This document shows, in pieces, positions 16,982 through 25,200 of a stretch of DNA of 64,000 bases. The stretch is from assembly GCF_965204935.1 (NCBI RefSeq), contig NZ_CBDBFO010000002.1; one strand, written 5' to 3'. A program made the translations under genes and the position numbers. Every line of letters begins with the position of its first letter. The first letter of the stretch is position 1. This DNA is from Hoeflea_A sp965204935 (GTDB lineage: Bacteria > Pseudomonadota > Alphaproteobacteria > Rhizobiales > Rhizobiaceae). Below the pieces are notes generated by a model, which did no database searches, had not been told where the DNA came from, and saw only the letters and a list, made by a program, of their open reading frames with translations.

Positions 16982-18013
16982 ATGTCCAAGGTCAGCCTGA
17001 AAGCGCTTTCGGAAAAGCTCGGCCTCACTGAAGGTACGGTTTCGCGCGCGCTCAACAACTATACCGATATATCGGAAAAGACCCGCGAACGCGTGCGCGC
17101 AGCCGCGCAGGAAATGGGCTATCGACCCAATTCCAGTGCCCGGCGGTTGGCTACCGGCAATGCAGAATGCGTCGGATACGTGATGTCATGGCAACTTGGT
17201 CACTTGTCCGAGCCATTTCTTGGCGAGCTTCTGGACGGCTTGAGTGAATCGCTCTCCGAGCGTCACTGGGATCTCACACTCGCCGTGTCACGGTCGGCGC
17301 AGGATGAGCTTGCGATCATATCGCGCATGGCGCAGTCGGGCCGGGTCAATGGCTTCGTCATTTCAAGGACGTTGACCCATGATCCGCGCGTCGACCATAT
17401 GCGCGAAATTGGCATCCCGTTTGTGACCCACGGACGGACCGCCAATTCCGACGCCCATGCCTGGTTCGACATCGACAACTATTCAGCCTTCCGCGAGGCA
17501 GTCGCCCATTTGTGCCAGCTTGGTCATAAGCGCATCAGCCATATCCGCGGACCGCTGGAGTATAATTTTGCCGCAAGCCGCCATGCCGGATACCGCCGGG
17601 GTCTGCTCGACCACGGCCTGGACCTTTATCCGGAGATGGAGGCCAAATCGGATATGAGCGAGAACGGCGGCTATCGCGCCATGCGCTATTTGCTGTCGCT
17701 GCAAAATCCGCCGACCGCTGTCGTCTGTGTATCCGACAGCGTGGCGCTGGGCGCCATGAAGGCGATCCGCGAACGCGGCTGGCGACCGGGCAGGGAGGTC
17801 TCGGTCATCGGCTATGACGGCCTGCCGCTCGGCGAACATACCGATCCGCCGCTGACCACAATGGCACAGCCACTGCAGACCGCCGGGAGGAAGATCGGCG
17901 ACATGCTCCTTGCCGTCGTCGATGGCGCGGATCCAAAACAGCAACAGGAGCTCTGGAGCGCCACATTGGAGCGGCGCGAGACAGACGGGCCGCCGGTGGC
18001 GGAACGGAACTGA
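16982..18013 (+). CDS. LacI-family repressor of the sugar ABC operon
   Basis: A 343-aa LacI/GalR-type regulator with the HTH SLKALSEKLGLTEGTVSRALNNYTDISEKTRERV and hinge helix PNSSARRLATG, followed by a periplasmic-binding-protein-like effector domain (SDSVALGAMKAIRERGWRPGREVSVIGYDG). It is the first gene of the cluster, 31 bp before the solute-binding gene. One palindromic operator lies upstream and another is embedded in codons 6-11, which suggests autoregulation of the whole operon. The inducer is probably the imported glycoside or a breakdown product. Confidence 0.92.
   Translation: MSKVSLKALSEKLGLTEGTVSRALNNYTDISEKTRERVRAAAQEMGYRPNSSARRLATGNAECVGYVMSWQLGHLSEPFLGELLDGLSESLSERHWDLTLAVSRSAQDELAIISRMAQSGRVNGFVISRTLTHDPRVDHMREIGIPFVTHGRTANSDAHAWFDIDNYSAFREAVAHLCQLGHKRISHIRGPLEYNFAASRHAGYRRGLLDHGLDLYPEMEAKSDMSENGGYRAMRYLLSLQNPPTAVVCVSDSVALGAMKAIRERGWRPGREVSVIGYDGLPLGEHTDPPLTTMAQPLQTAGRKIGDMLLAVVDGADPKQQQELWSATLERRETDGPPVAERN
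16996..17014. promoter_or_regulatory. Second LacI-type operator inside the LacI coding region
   Basis: GAAAGCGCTTTC (16999-17010), followed by GGAA, repeats the upstream operator core within the first codons of the regulator gene. Centre-to-centre distance is about 45 bp, roughly four helical turns, suiting cooperative binding or roadblock. Confidence 0.7.
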
Positions 18014-18044
18014 CAAGACAGGAATATTTCAACGGGAGGAAAAA

Positions 18045-19388
18045 ATGAGACCATTCAGCAAGATAGCTGCCGGACTTTTGATTTCAGCGTCAATGGTGAC
18101 GCTGGCACAGGCAGACACAATCCGCTTCTGGACGACGGAAGAACAGCCAGAAAGACTTGCCAAGCAGCAAGAGATGGCCGCCGAGTTCAAGGCAAAGACC
18201 GGTCACGAGGTGGAAGTCATTCCGGTCTCCGAATCCGAGCTCGGCACACGTGCGACCGCCGCCTTCGCGGCGAACGACCTTCCGGACGTTATCTATCACA
18301 CACTGCAATATGTGCTTCCCTGGGCGGAGGCCGGCATTCTCGACATCGAGACCAATGACGAGATTGTCCAGGAATTGGGTGTCGATACATTCGCGCCGGG
18401 CGCCATCGCCATGGCCCAGTCCGACGGCCTGACGGCCGCTGTTCCGGTCGACGGCTGGACCCAGATGGTCATCTACCGCAAGGATCTCTTCGACGAAGCC
18501 GGGCTCGACGCGCCGACCTCGTTCGATGCCATCAAAGCGGCACTCGACAAGCTGCACAATCCGCCGGAAATGTACGGTTTCGTGGCGGCCACCAAGATTG
18601 ACGAGAACTTCATGAGCCAGGTGCTCGAGCATGTCTTCCTGGCCAACGGTGTCTCGCCGGTCGGCGACGACGGCTTCCAGCCGCTTGACCCGAAAGCGAC
18701 CGGAGAAGTTCTTGATTTTTACAAGGCTGTCGCCGAAGCCTCGCCGCCCGGCGAGTTGTTCTGGAAGCAATCGCGCGAGCTGTACTTCGCCGGCGACGCG
18801 GCAATGATCATCTGGTCGCCCTTCATCCTGGATGAACTAGCGGGCCTGCGCGATTCCGCGCCGCCAACCATCAATGATGACCCGACTTCGCGGGAACTGG
18901 CCGGCAAGACAGATGTTGTGACGGCCTTTTCCGGCCCGTCAAACCCGGATGGCGCAGCCTGGGCGGATGTCCGCTATTTCGGCGTGACGGCCGATGCGAA
19001 TACCGATGTGGCGGCGGAGTTCGTCAAGTTCTCGATGGATGACGGCTACACGAGCACCCTGTCCATCGCGCCGGAAGGCAAGTTCCCGGTTCGCAAGGGA
19101 ACCATGGACGAGCCGACCAAATTCGTTGAAGCATGGTCGAAACTGCCGGTCGGTGTTGACCGCAAGGCACCCTTGTCCGACCTTTATCCGGCCGACACCA
19201 TCGACAGGATCGTGGCCGGTCTTGAGAGCGGCAACCGCTGGGGCGTCAAGGAAGGCCAGCTCGCGCTTGCCTCGAAGATCATCAACAGCCAGGCCATCAA
19301 CCGTATTGTGCGTGAGCACATTGATGGCGAGATCGACACCCCGACGGCCGTTGAAAAGCTCAACGAAGAGCTTGCCAAGGTGAACTGA
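18045..19388 (+). CDS. ABC sugar transporter, periplasmic solute-binding protein
   Basis: A 447-aa extracellular solute-binding protein (family 1, MalE-like). Residues 1-23 are a signal peptide (MRPFSKIAAGLL..., cleavage after AQA). The mature part begins DTIRFWTTEEQPERLAKQQEM, typical of sugar-binding proteins. A strong GGGAGG site precedes ATG 18045. It should capture the substrate for the two permeases downstream. The substrate is unknown; the GH63-type hydrolase in the operon suggests a small glycoside. Confidence 0.9.
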   Translation: MRPFSKIAAGLLISASMVTLAQADTIRFWTTEEQPERLAKQQEMAAEFKAKTGHEVEVIPVSESELGTRATAAFAANDLPDVIYHTLQYVLPWAEAGILDIETNDEIVQELGVDTFAPGAIAMAQSDGLTAAVPVDGWTQMVIYRKDLFDEAGLDAPTSFDAIKAALDKLHNPPEMYGFVAATKIDENFMSQVLEHVFLANGVSPVGDDGFQPLDPKATGEVLDFYKAVAEASPPGELFWKQSRELYFAGDAAMIIWSPFILDELAGLRDSAPPTINDDPTSRELAGKTDVVTAFSGPSNPDGAAWADVRYFGVTADANTDVAAEFVKFSMDDGYTSTLSIAPEGKFPVRKGTMDEPTKFVEAWSKLPVGVDRKAPLSDLYPADTIDRIVAGLESGNRWGVKEGQLALASKIINSQAINRIVREHIDGEIDTPTAVEKLNEELAKVN

Positions 19389-19448
19389 AGGCGTAGCACC
19401 GCGCCGCCTCGGCGGCGCGGCCACAAAACTCTGATCGGCTGAATAAAG

Positions 19449-20732
19449 ATGACTGCTGAACCGACACCTCCCAAGGGGATCGGCCCGATGGCGAAGCGTG
19501 AGATGAAGCTCGCCTATCTGATGCTTCTTCCCACCTTCGCGATCGTCCTGGCGATCGTCATGGGACCGCTGCTTGCCAACTTCTGGATATCGTTCAAACC
19601 GGTCCAGCTCGGCGACCTGCGCCCGGCCTCTCTGATCGCAAATGAGCGTTTGCGCGGCGATGCGGAAAATGCCGGCGATCAGGTCGCGATCGAGTACCGT
19701 ATCCGCAACTCATCGCGCGACGACACCATCGCCGGCGCGGGTTTCACCGATACGCTGCCCGATGGCTTGACGCCGACCAATATTGACGAGCGTTGCACGG
19801 TTTCGGGGCAGTTTTTGAGTTGCGATCTCGGCGATATCGAGGGCGGCTTCCGCGACCGTATCCGGATCGAGGCAACGGTCGAGCCGACCTATCTGCAAAA
19901 CGCGCTCAACCCCCGCGACAGCCGGCCGGAGATTACGGGATCGGCGGACAATGTGCTGACCAGTTTCGAATTCTCGCTGGAGAATTTTCGCCGGGTGTTC
20001 TCGTCATCCGAATTCTGGCACGTGTTGCGTGTGTCGATGTACTACACCATCTTCGGCACCGCCGGTGCGCTGGTTCTGGGCCTTTTTGCGGCACAGCTTC
20101 TGAACACCACATTTGCCGGGCGCGGCTTCCTGCGCGGCCTCTTCCTGTTTCCCTACGTGGCGCCGGTCATCGCCGTTGCGTTTACCTGGGTCGTGCTGCT
20201 CGATCCGTTCTCGGGCACCTTGAACTCGATCCTGCAGCAGATCGGATTCATCGATTCACCGATCAATTTCTTCGGCGAAAGGGCCGTGACCATCAATCTC
20301 TTTGGCCTGCAGTTCGATTTTCCCGTCGCATTGAGCACGGTGATCGCCTTCGAGGCCTGGCGCTATTTCCCGTTGTCGTTCCTTTTCATCCTCGCGCGCA
20401 TGCAGTCAATTTCGACTGAAATGTACGAGGCGGCCGAGATCGATGGCGCGACACCGCTGCAGCAGTTCTGGTACCTGTCGTTGCCGCAACTCGCCGGCAT
20501 CCTCGCGGTTCTCTTCCTGCTGCGTTTCATCTGGACCTTCAACAAGTTCGACGACATCTTCCTGCTGACGGGAGGCGCCGCCGGAACGCGCACGCTGACG
20601 GTTGACGTCTACGAGCAGGCCTTTGCCGTCTCCAATCTGGGCGCCGGCGCGGCGGTCGCGGTCGTGGTCTTCGTCGTCCTTTTGACCTTCTCGCTGCTGT
20701 TTTTCAAATTTTCACCGAAGGATGAGGCATGA
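19449..20732 (+). CDS. Sugar ABC permease 1 with a DUF11 domain in its first periplasmic loop
   Basis: A 427-aa permease of the MalF class, against the usual 290-320 aa. TM1 is at about residues 22-46. Residues 52-175 form an inserted periplasmic region, then the normal permease core resumes (FSLENFRRVFSSSEFWHVLRVSMYYT). Within the insert, residues 78-146 match the DUF11 Ig-like pattern: VAIEYRIRNSS, FTDTLPDGL, C116, then C125 in SCDLGDIEGG, and a closing strand; the two cysteines may form a disulfide. The cytoplasmic coupling motif EAAEIDGATPLQQFWYLSLPQL is intact. It overlaps the next permease gene by 4 bp. The insert may contact the binding protein, as the MalF P2 loop does. Confidence 0.88.
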   Translation: MTAEPTPPKGIGPMAKREMKLAYLMLLPTFAIVLAIVMGPLLANFWISFKPVQLGDLRPASLIANERLRGDAENAGDQVAIEYRIRNSSRDDTIAGAGFTDTLPDGLTPTNIDERCTVSGQFLSCDLGDIEGGFRDRIRIEATVEPTYLQNALNPRDSRPEITGSADNVLTSFEFSLENFRRVFSSSEFWHVLRVSMYYTIFGTAGALVLGLFAAQLLNTTFAGRGFLRGLFLFPYVAPVIAVAFTWVVLLDPFSGTLNSILQQIGFIDSPINFFGERAVTINLFGLQFDFPVALSTVIAFEAWRYFPLSFLFILARMQSISTEMYEAAEIDGATPLQQFWYLSLPQLAGILAVLFLLRFIWTFNKFDDIFLLTGGAAGTRTLTVDVYEQAFAVSNLGAGAAVAVVVFVVLLTFSLLFFKFSPKDEA

Positions 20733-21961
20733 CACGCCCGGGCATTGGATTTATCGCGGCTGTAGTCTCTGGAGGCATCTGGGGTGCCTGCTGGATGATC
20801 GTCGTCTCCGTCATCTTCATGCTGGTGTCGGGTGCCATCACCCGTCCGCCGGTCGGCATTGCGCTATTTGCGGGGGCGATCAGCGCTGCGGTGATTGCCG
20901 CAACGGCGCCGTCGCAAAGGACGCCGGGATTACAAATGGCGAGCGTTGCCGTCATCGTTGTCCTGCTCGGTGGCCTGACCTTTGGCGCGCCGCTCGGGCT
21001 GGCCTTGTCCGAGGTGCCGGTCTACCAGATTGCCGCCATCGCGATCCTGATTGCCTTGATCTGGTTTTCCAACAAAATGGTCATCGGCGATCTCTCCGGC
21101 GGGCATCTGCCGCGCTACCAGCTTGAGGTCATGTTCATCCGCATGATGACAGGCCTCGGTTTTGTGGTCTTCACGGTCATCGTCGCACTGCCGTTCTACG
21201 TCATGGTGATGACCAGCCTGAAGAGCCAGCAGTCGCTGCTCGCAAATCCGCTCGATTTCTCCATTGATCTGAGCCTGGGTGCGGAAGCGCTGTTCCGGTC
21301 CTATATCGAACTTTTCACGCAGTTCCGTTTCGGAACATTCCTGATCAACTCGGCTATCGTATCGGTCGCCACGGTCATCATTACGCTGGCCTTCTCTATC
21401 CCGGGTGCCTACGCGGTTTCGCGGCTTCGGTTTCCTGGACAGGCCTTCCTGTCGCGGTCAATCCTGTTGATCTACATGGTGCCGGCCATCGTCCTGGTGA
21501 TCCCGCTTTACGCGGTTTTCTCGCAGGTCGGACTCCGCAACACGCTGACCGGGCTGATGATCGTCTATCCGGCGACCACGATCCCCGTCGCGCTTTATAT
21601 GCTGCAGGGCTACTTCCGCGGCCTTCCGGCGGAATTGGAGGAAGCCGGGCTGATGGACGGGCTGACCCGTGTCGGTGTGATCCTGAAGATCACGCTTCCG
21701 CTGTCGCTTCCCGCACTGGCCTCTGTCGCGCTCTATGTCTTCATGATCGCCTGGAACGAATTCCTGTTTGCTTTCATGTTCCTCGACAATATCGACATCT
21801 TCACGCTTTCGCGTGGCGTCGTTTCTCTCAATTCATCCGAGGTGCCGCGTCAGCATCTCATGGCCGGGGCCGTGGTTGCGACCGTTCCGGTGCTCTTCAT
21901 CTTTCTGTGGTTCGAGCGGTTCCTTGTCTCGGGGCTTACCGCCGGCAGTGTCAAAGGATAG
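20729..21961 (+). CDS. Sugar ABC permease 2 with extra N-terminal membrane segments
   Basis: A 410-aa MalG-class permease. The conserved core starts near residue 140 (MTGLGFVVFTVIVALPFYVMVMTSLKSQQSLL) and has the coupling motif EEAGLMDGLTRVGVILKITLPLSLPAL. The first 130 residues add about four hydrophobic segments not found in typical 280-aa members. ATGA overlap with the upstream permease gene indicates translational coupling. It should pair with permease 1 and the ATPase at 23262. Confidence 0.9.
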   Translation: MTRPGIGFIAAVVSGGIWGACWMIVVSVIFMLVSGAITRPPVGIALFAGAISAAVIAATAPSQRTPGLQMASVAVIVVLLGGLTFGAPLGLALSEVPVYQIAAIAILIALIWFSNKMVIGDLSGGHLPRYQLEVMFIRMMTGLGFVVFTVIVALPFYVMVMTSLKSQQSLLANPLDFSIDLSLGAEALFRSYIELFTQFRFGTFLINSAIVSVATVIITLAFSIPGAYAVSRLRFPGQAFLSRSILLIYMVPAIVLVIPLYAVFSQVGLRNTLTGLMIVYPATTIPVALYMLQGYFRGLPAELEEAGLMDGLTRVGVILKITLPLSLPALASVALYVFMIAWNEFLFAFMFLDNIDIFTLSRGVVSLNSSEVPRQHLMAGAVVATVPVLFIFLWFERFLVSGLTAGSVKG

Positions 21962-21964
21962 GCA

Positions 21965-23248
21965 ATGCGATCTAGTCTGGACGAGGAAGCGATCCGCATC
22001 CTCAAAACGAATGACAGAGGCGGGTTCACCGTGCCGACCGCGCGGCTCTACCCCTACCAGTGGAACTGGGATTCAGCCTTCGCGGCACTCGGTTTCGCGG
22101 TCTTTGACCGGCAACGGGCCTGGCGCGAGATCGAGACGCTGTTCGAGGCGCAATGGCCGGACGGAATGGTTCCGCACATCGTCTTCCGGCAGAATGATCC
22201 GGACTATTTTCCGGGACCGGCTGTGTGGCAATCCAATACCCAGCCCCCGTCATCGGGGCACTCCCAGCCGCCGGTCACCGCAAGCATCGTCCTGAGACTG
22301 GTGCAAAGCGGTGACGCCTCGGATCTGGAGCGCGCACGTGTGCTTTTTGACAAAATGATGGCCTTTCACCGCTGGTTCCACGACATGCGTGATCCGGACG
22401 GGACCGGGCTTGTCGGGATTGTCCACCCCTGGGAATCGGGCCGTGACAATTGTCCCGACTGGGATATCGGCATGGAGCGGATTTCGGTGCCCGACGACCT
22501 AGGCCCATACCAACGCCGCGATACGGATCATATCGATCCCGCCGAACGACCGAGTTCCGAACAATACGACCGCTATCTGACGATCATCAAGTTCGGCCGC
22601 GAATGCGGTTGGGATCATGTCGAGATGGCGCGCAGCGGCCCGTTCTTCATGGGCGATCCCGGCGTGCAATTCATCCTGATGCGCGCCGACCGTGACCTGC
22701 TGCGCCTCGCGGAACTGCTTGGCGAAGATGCGGCGAAAGAGCAGATCGGGCGATGGCTGGACCGATCGCAATCCGGCTGCCAGCGACTGTGGAACCCTGA
22801 AACGAACGCCTTTTGCGCGCGTGATCTGCGCAACAACGAATTCTCTGACGGGTTCACCAGCGCTTCGATACTGGCCTTTTACGCGGGAGCCGGATCCGAT
22901 GAGCAGCGTAGTGCCATGGCCGCCCACGCGCGTCGGATACTGGATCGTGTCCGTTACGGCTTTCCAAGTTTCGATCCGGAACATGCGCGCTTCGAGGCGA
23001 AGCGCTACTGGCGTGGGCCCGTATGGGCGATCATAAACTTTCTGATCGTTGATGGCCTTAACGAAGCCGGTGAAACGGAGCTGGCCGGCCGCATTCGTGA
23101 CGATACGCGGCGGCTGATCGAAACGGCCGGCTTCTTTGAATATTTCGATCCGAATACCGGCGAAGGCCTCGGCGGATCGGACTTTACGTGGACCGCGGCA
23201 GTGCATCTCGTCTGGGGCAGCGGATCGACCAACTCCCAGGCAGCATAA
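21965..23248 (+). CDS. GH63-type glycoside hydrolase (MGH1-like)
   Basis: A 427-aa (alpha/alpha)6-barrel hydrolase. Motifs LYPYQWNWDSAFAA, QWPDGMVPHIVF, QPPVTASIVLRL, HPWESGRDNCPDWD and YWRGPVWAIINFLI match the GH63-related group that includes mannosylglycerate and glucosylglycerate hydrolases. There is no signal peptide, so it acts in the cytoplasm on the imported substrate. It starts 3 bp after the permease 2 stop. Glucosyl- or mannosylglycerate is a plausible substrate; a trehalose-like disaccharide is another. Confidence 0.82.
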   Translation: MRSSLDEEAIRILKTNDRGGFTVPTARLYPYQWNWDSAFAALGFAVFDRQRAWREIETLFEAQWPDGMVPHIVFRQNDPDYFPGPAVWQSNTQPPSSGHSQPPVTASIVLRLVQSGDASDLERARVLFDKMMAFHRWFHDMRDPDGTGLVGIVHPWESGRDNCPDWDIGMERISVPDDLGPYQRRDTDHIDPAERPSSEQYDRYLTIIKFGRECGWDHVEMARSGPFFMGDPGVQFILMRADRDLLRLAELLGEDAAKEQIGRWLDRSQSGCQRLWNPETNAFCARDLRNNEFSDGFTSASILAFYAGAGSDEQRSAMAAHARRILDRVRYGFPSFDPEHARFEAKRYWRGPVWAIINFLIVDGLNEAGETELAGRIRDDTRRLIETAGFFEYFDPNTGEGLGGSDFTWTAAVHLVWGSGSTNSQAA

Positions 23249-23261
23249 GGGGATCAGGCAA

Positions 23262-24326
23262 ATGGGATCCATACGGCTTGAAAATGTTGAAAAATGGTTT
23301 GGCGACGTGCAGGTCATCAAGGGTGTTGACCTCGACATAGCTGACGGCGAGTTCGTAATCTTTGTCGGACCCTCAGGCTGCGGCAAGTCGACATTGCTGC
23401 GCATGATTTCGGGGCTGGAGGAGACAAGCCGCGGCAAGATCCTGCTGGACGATGTCGACGTGACGGCGGAACCGCCTTCAGGGCGCAAACTCTCCATGGT
23501 GTTTCAGTCCTACGCGCTTTATCCGCATATGACCGTCGGCGAGAACATGGGATTCGGCCTGAAAACTGCGGGCGAGGCGAAGCCGCAGATCGCCAGCAAG
23601 GTCGACGAGGCGGCGCGCGTCCTGAAGCTGGATGCGCTGCTCGACCGCAGGCCGAAAGCGCTCTCCGGCGGCCAGCGCCAGCGCGTCGCCATTGGCCGGG
23701 CGATTGTACGCGAGCCGAAGGGGTTCCTGTTCGACGAGCCGCTGTCCAATCTCGATGCGGCGCTGCGCGTTGAGATGCGTCTCGAAATTGCCAGGCTGCA
23801 TCAGAACCTTTCGACGACAATGATCTATGTGACCCACGACCAGGTGGAGGCGATGACGTTGGCGGACCGCATTGTCGTACTCAAGGACGGGCTGATCATG
23901 CAGGTCGGAACACCGCGTGAGCTCTATGAGAACCCGAACAGCCTCTTCGTCGCACAGTTCATCGGAAGCCCGAAGATGAACATCATGCCGGCGACTGCCG
24001 ATGGCGGCCGTTTCACTGTTTCCGGACACGGCAGCGGCACGCACAGTCAGGGCGATGCTGCCAACGCGACCGCCAGCCTCGGAATCAGACCGGAGCACAT
24101 TGAGCTTGCAGGCAGTGACGACGCCCATTGCACCGGTGTTGTCGAGGTCGCCGAGTATCTCGGCGCAGACACCTATCTTTATGTGAACTGCGCCGGGCTC
24201 GACACCATTGTCGTGCGCAGAACGGGAGCCGAAGTCGTGAACCACGGCGAGACGGTGGGGCTGAAGTTCAGTGAGGCCGACATCCACCTGTTCAACGGCG
24301 AGGGACGGTCGGTCAGGGCGAACTGA
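23262..24326 (+). CDS. Sugar ABC transporter ATPase (MalK/UgpC type)
   Basis: A 354-aa ATP-binding subunit. Walker A is GPSGCGKST, the Q-loop is VFQSYALYPHMTV, the signature is LSGGQRQRVAIGRAI, Walker B is FLFDEPLSNLDA and the switch histidine lies in VTHDQ. A C-terminal TOBE/MOI regulatory domain occupies about residues 240-354. ATG 23262 is 13 bp after the hydrolase stop; an upstream in-frame start would overlap the hydrolase by 112 bp. It powers the two permeases of this operon. Confidence 0.93.
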   Translation: MGSIRLENVEKWFGDVQVIKGVDLDIADGEFVIFVGPSGCGKSTLLRMISGLEETSRGKILLDDVDVTAEPPSGRKLSMVFQSYALYPHMTVGENMGFGLKTAGEAKPQIASKVDEAARVLKLDALLDRRPKALSGGQRQRVAIGRAIVREPKGFLFDEPLSNLDAALRVEMRLEIARLHQNLSTTMIYVTHDQVEAMTLADRIVVLKDGLIMQVGTPRELYENPNSLFVAQFIGSPKMNIMPATADGGRFTVSGHGSGTHSQGDAANATASLGIRPEHIELAGSDDAHCTGVVEVAEYLGADTYLYVNCAGLDTIVVRRTGAEVVNHGETVGLKFSEADIHLFNGEGRSVRAN

Positions 24327-24332
24327 CGGCCG

Positions 24333-25001
24333 TTACCCGGCTCGCTTCAGCTTCGACTTGTTGTAGTGCGCCATCAGATCATTGAACTTCTCACCCTGCA
24401 CGGCGATGTGATCACGCAGGGCGTTCTCTGCGGCGTCGGCATCGCCGGCCTCTAGCGCCGCGACGATTGTCCGATGCTCCTCCATCGACTGCATCATGCG
24501 CCCGCGCACGCGCAGTTGCATGCGGCGGAAGGGCTGAAGCCGGCGCTGCAGCTTGCGTGCCTCGCTTGCAAGAAAACTGTTGCCACTGGCATCGTAGAGC
24601 AGATTGTGGAAACGCTCATTCTCATCGTAGTAGGCGTCCGAGTCGCCGCTCTTCAGAGCCATTTCGCAATCCAGCGCCGCCTTCTTGATGGCCTTCAGGC
24701 TGTCATTGGTCAGGCGCCGCGCGGCCAGTCGCCCGCACATTCCTTCGAGCTCAGCCATGACTTCGAACATCTCGACGAGCTCAATGATGCCGGGATGGCG
24801 CACATAGGCGCCGCGGCGTGGAACGAGTTCGAGCAGCCCGGAGGCGGCCAGCATCTGGAAGGCTTCACGCAAGGGCGTTCTTGATACGGAAAATCTCTGT
24901 GACAGGCGAATCTCGTCGAGACGTTCACCGTCGGCGAAAGCACCGGTGATGATAAGCTGCTCCAGTGTCTGGCGGATGCTGTCAGCGCGTCTCTGGTCCA
25001 T
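24333..25001 (-). CDS. matR: GntR/FadR-type regulator of malonate genes
   Basis: A 222-aa GntR regulator of the FCD subfamily: a winged HTH (LDEIRLSQRFSVSRTPLREAFQMLAASGLLELVPRRGAYV) and an all-helical FCD ligand domain with the metal-binding histidines in ENERFHNLLYDASGN and EEHRTIVAALEAGDADAAE. It is divergent from malonyl-CoA decarboxylase, the arrangement of matR and matA in Rhizobium. A palindrome resembling the MatR site lies between them at 25047-25060. Malonate or malonyl-CoA is the expected effector. Confidence 0.85.
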   Translation of the reverse strand: MDQRRADSIRQTLEQLIITGAFADGERLDEIRLSQRFSVSRTPLREAFQMLAASGLLELVPRRGAYVRHPGIIELVEMFEVMAELEGMCGRLAARRLTNDSLKAIKKAALDCEMALKSGDSDAYYDENERFHNLLYDASGNSFLASEARKLQRRLQPFRRMQLRVRGRMMQSMEEHRTIVAALEAGDADAAENALRDHIAVQGEKFNDLMAHYNKSKLKRAG

Positions 25002-25046
25002 GCGCAGATATTAGACGTTGTTCCATTAAAAATTCAATACTCGGTA

Positions 25047-25060
25047 TCTTGTATACAAAA
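25047..25060. promoter_or_regulatory. Putative MatR operator
   Basis: TCTTGTATACAAAA contains the perfect 10-bp palindrome TTGTATACAA. It shares its first ten bases with the TCTTGTATACACGA site that I recall being described for rhizobial MatR. It sits just ahead of a TTGACA box (25064-25069), so it probably controls matAB. Confidence 0.65.
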
Positions 25061-25200
25061 ATCTTGACATGAAATGCAAAATCACTAGCGTCGGCAACGG
25101 GTGGGCTTCGCTGCAAAGTGCGACGGTGTTGTTGCGCTTCGGCCATGATTGGATGGCAGACTTTTTCTGCGATACCGCCCGCGGTCACTGGAGCTGATTG

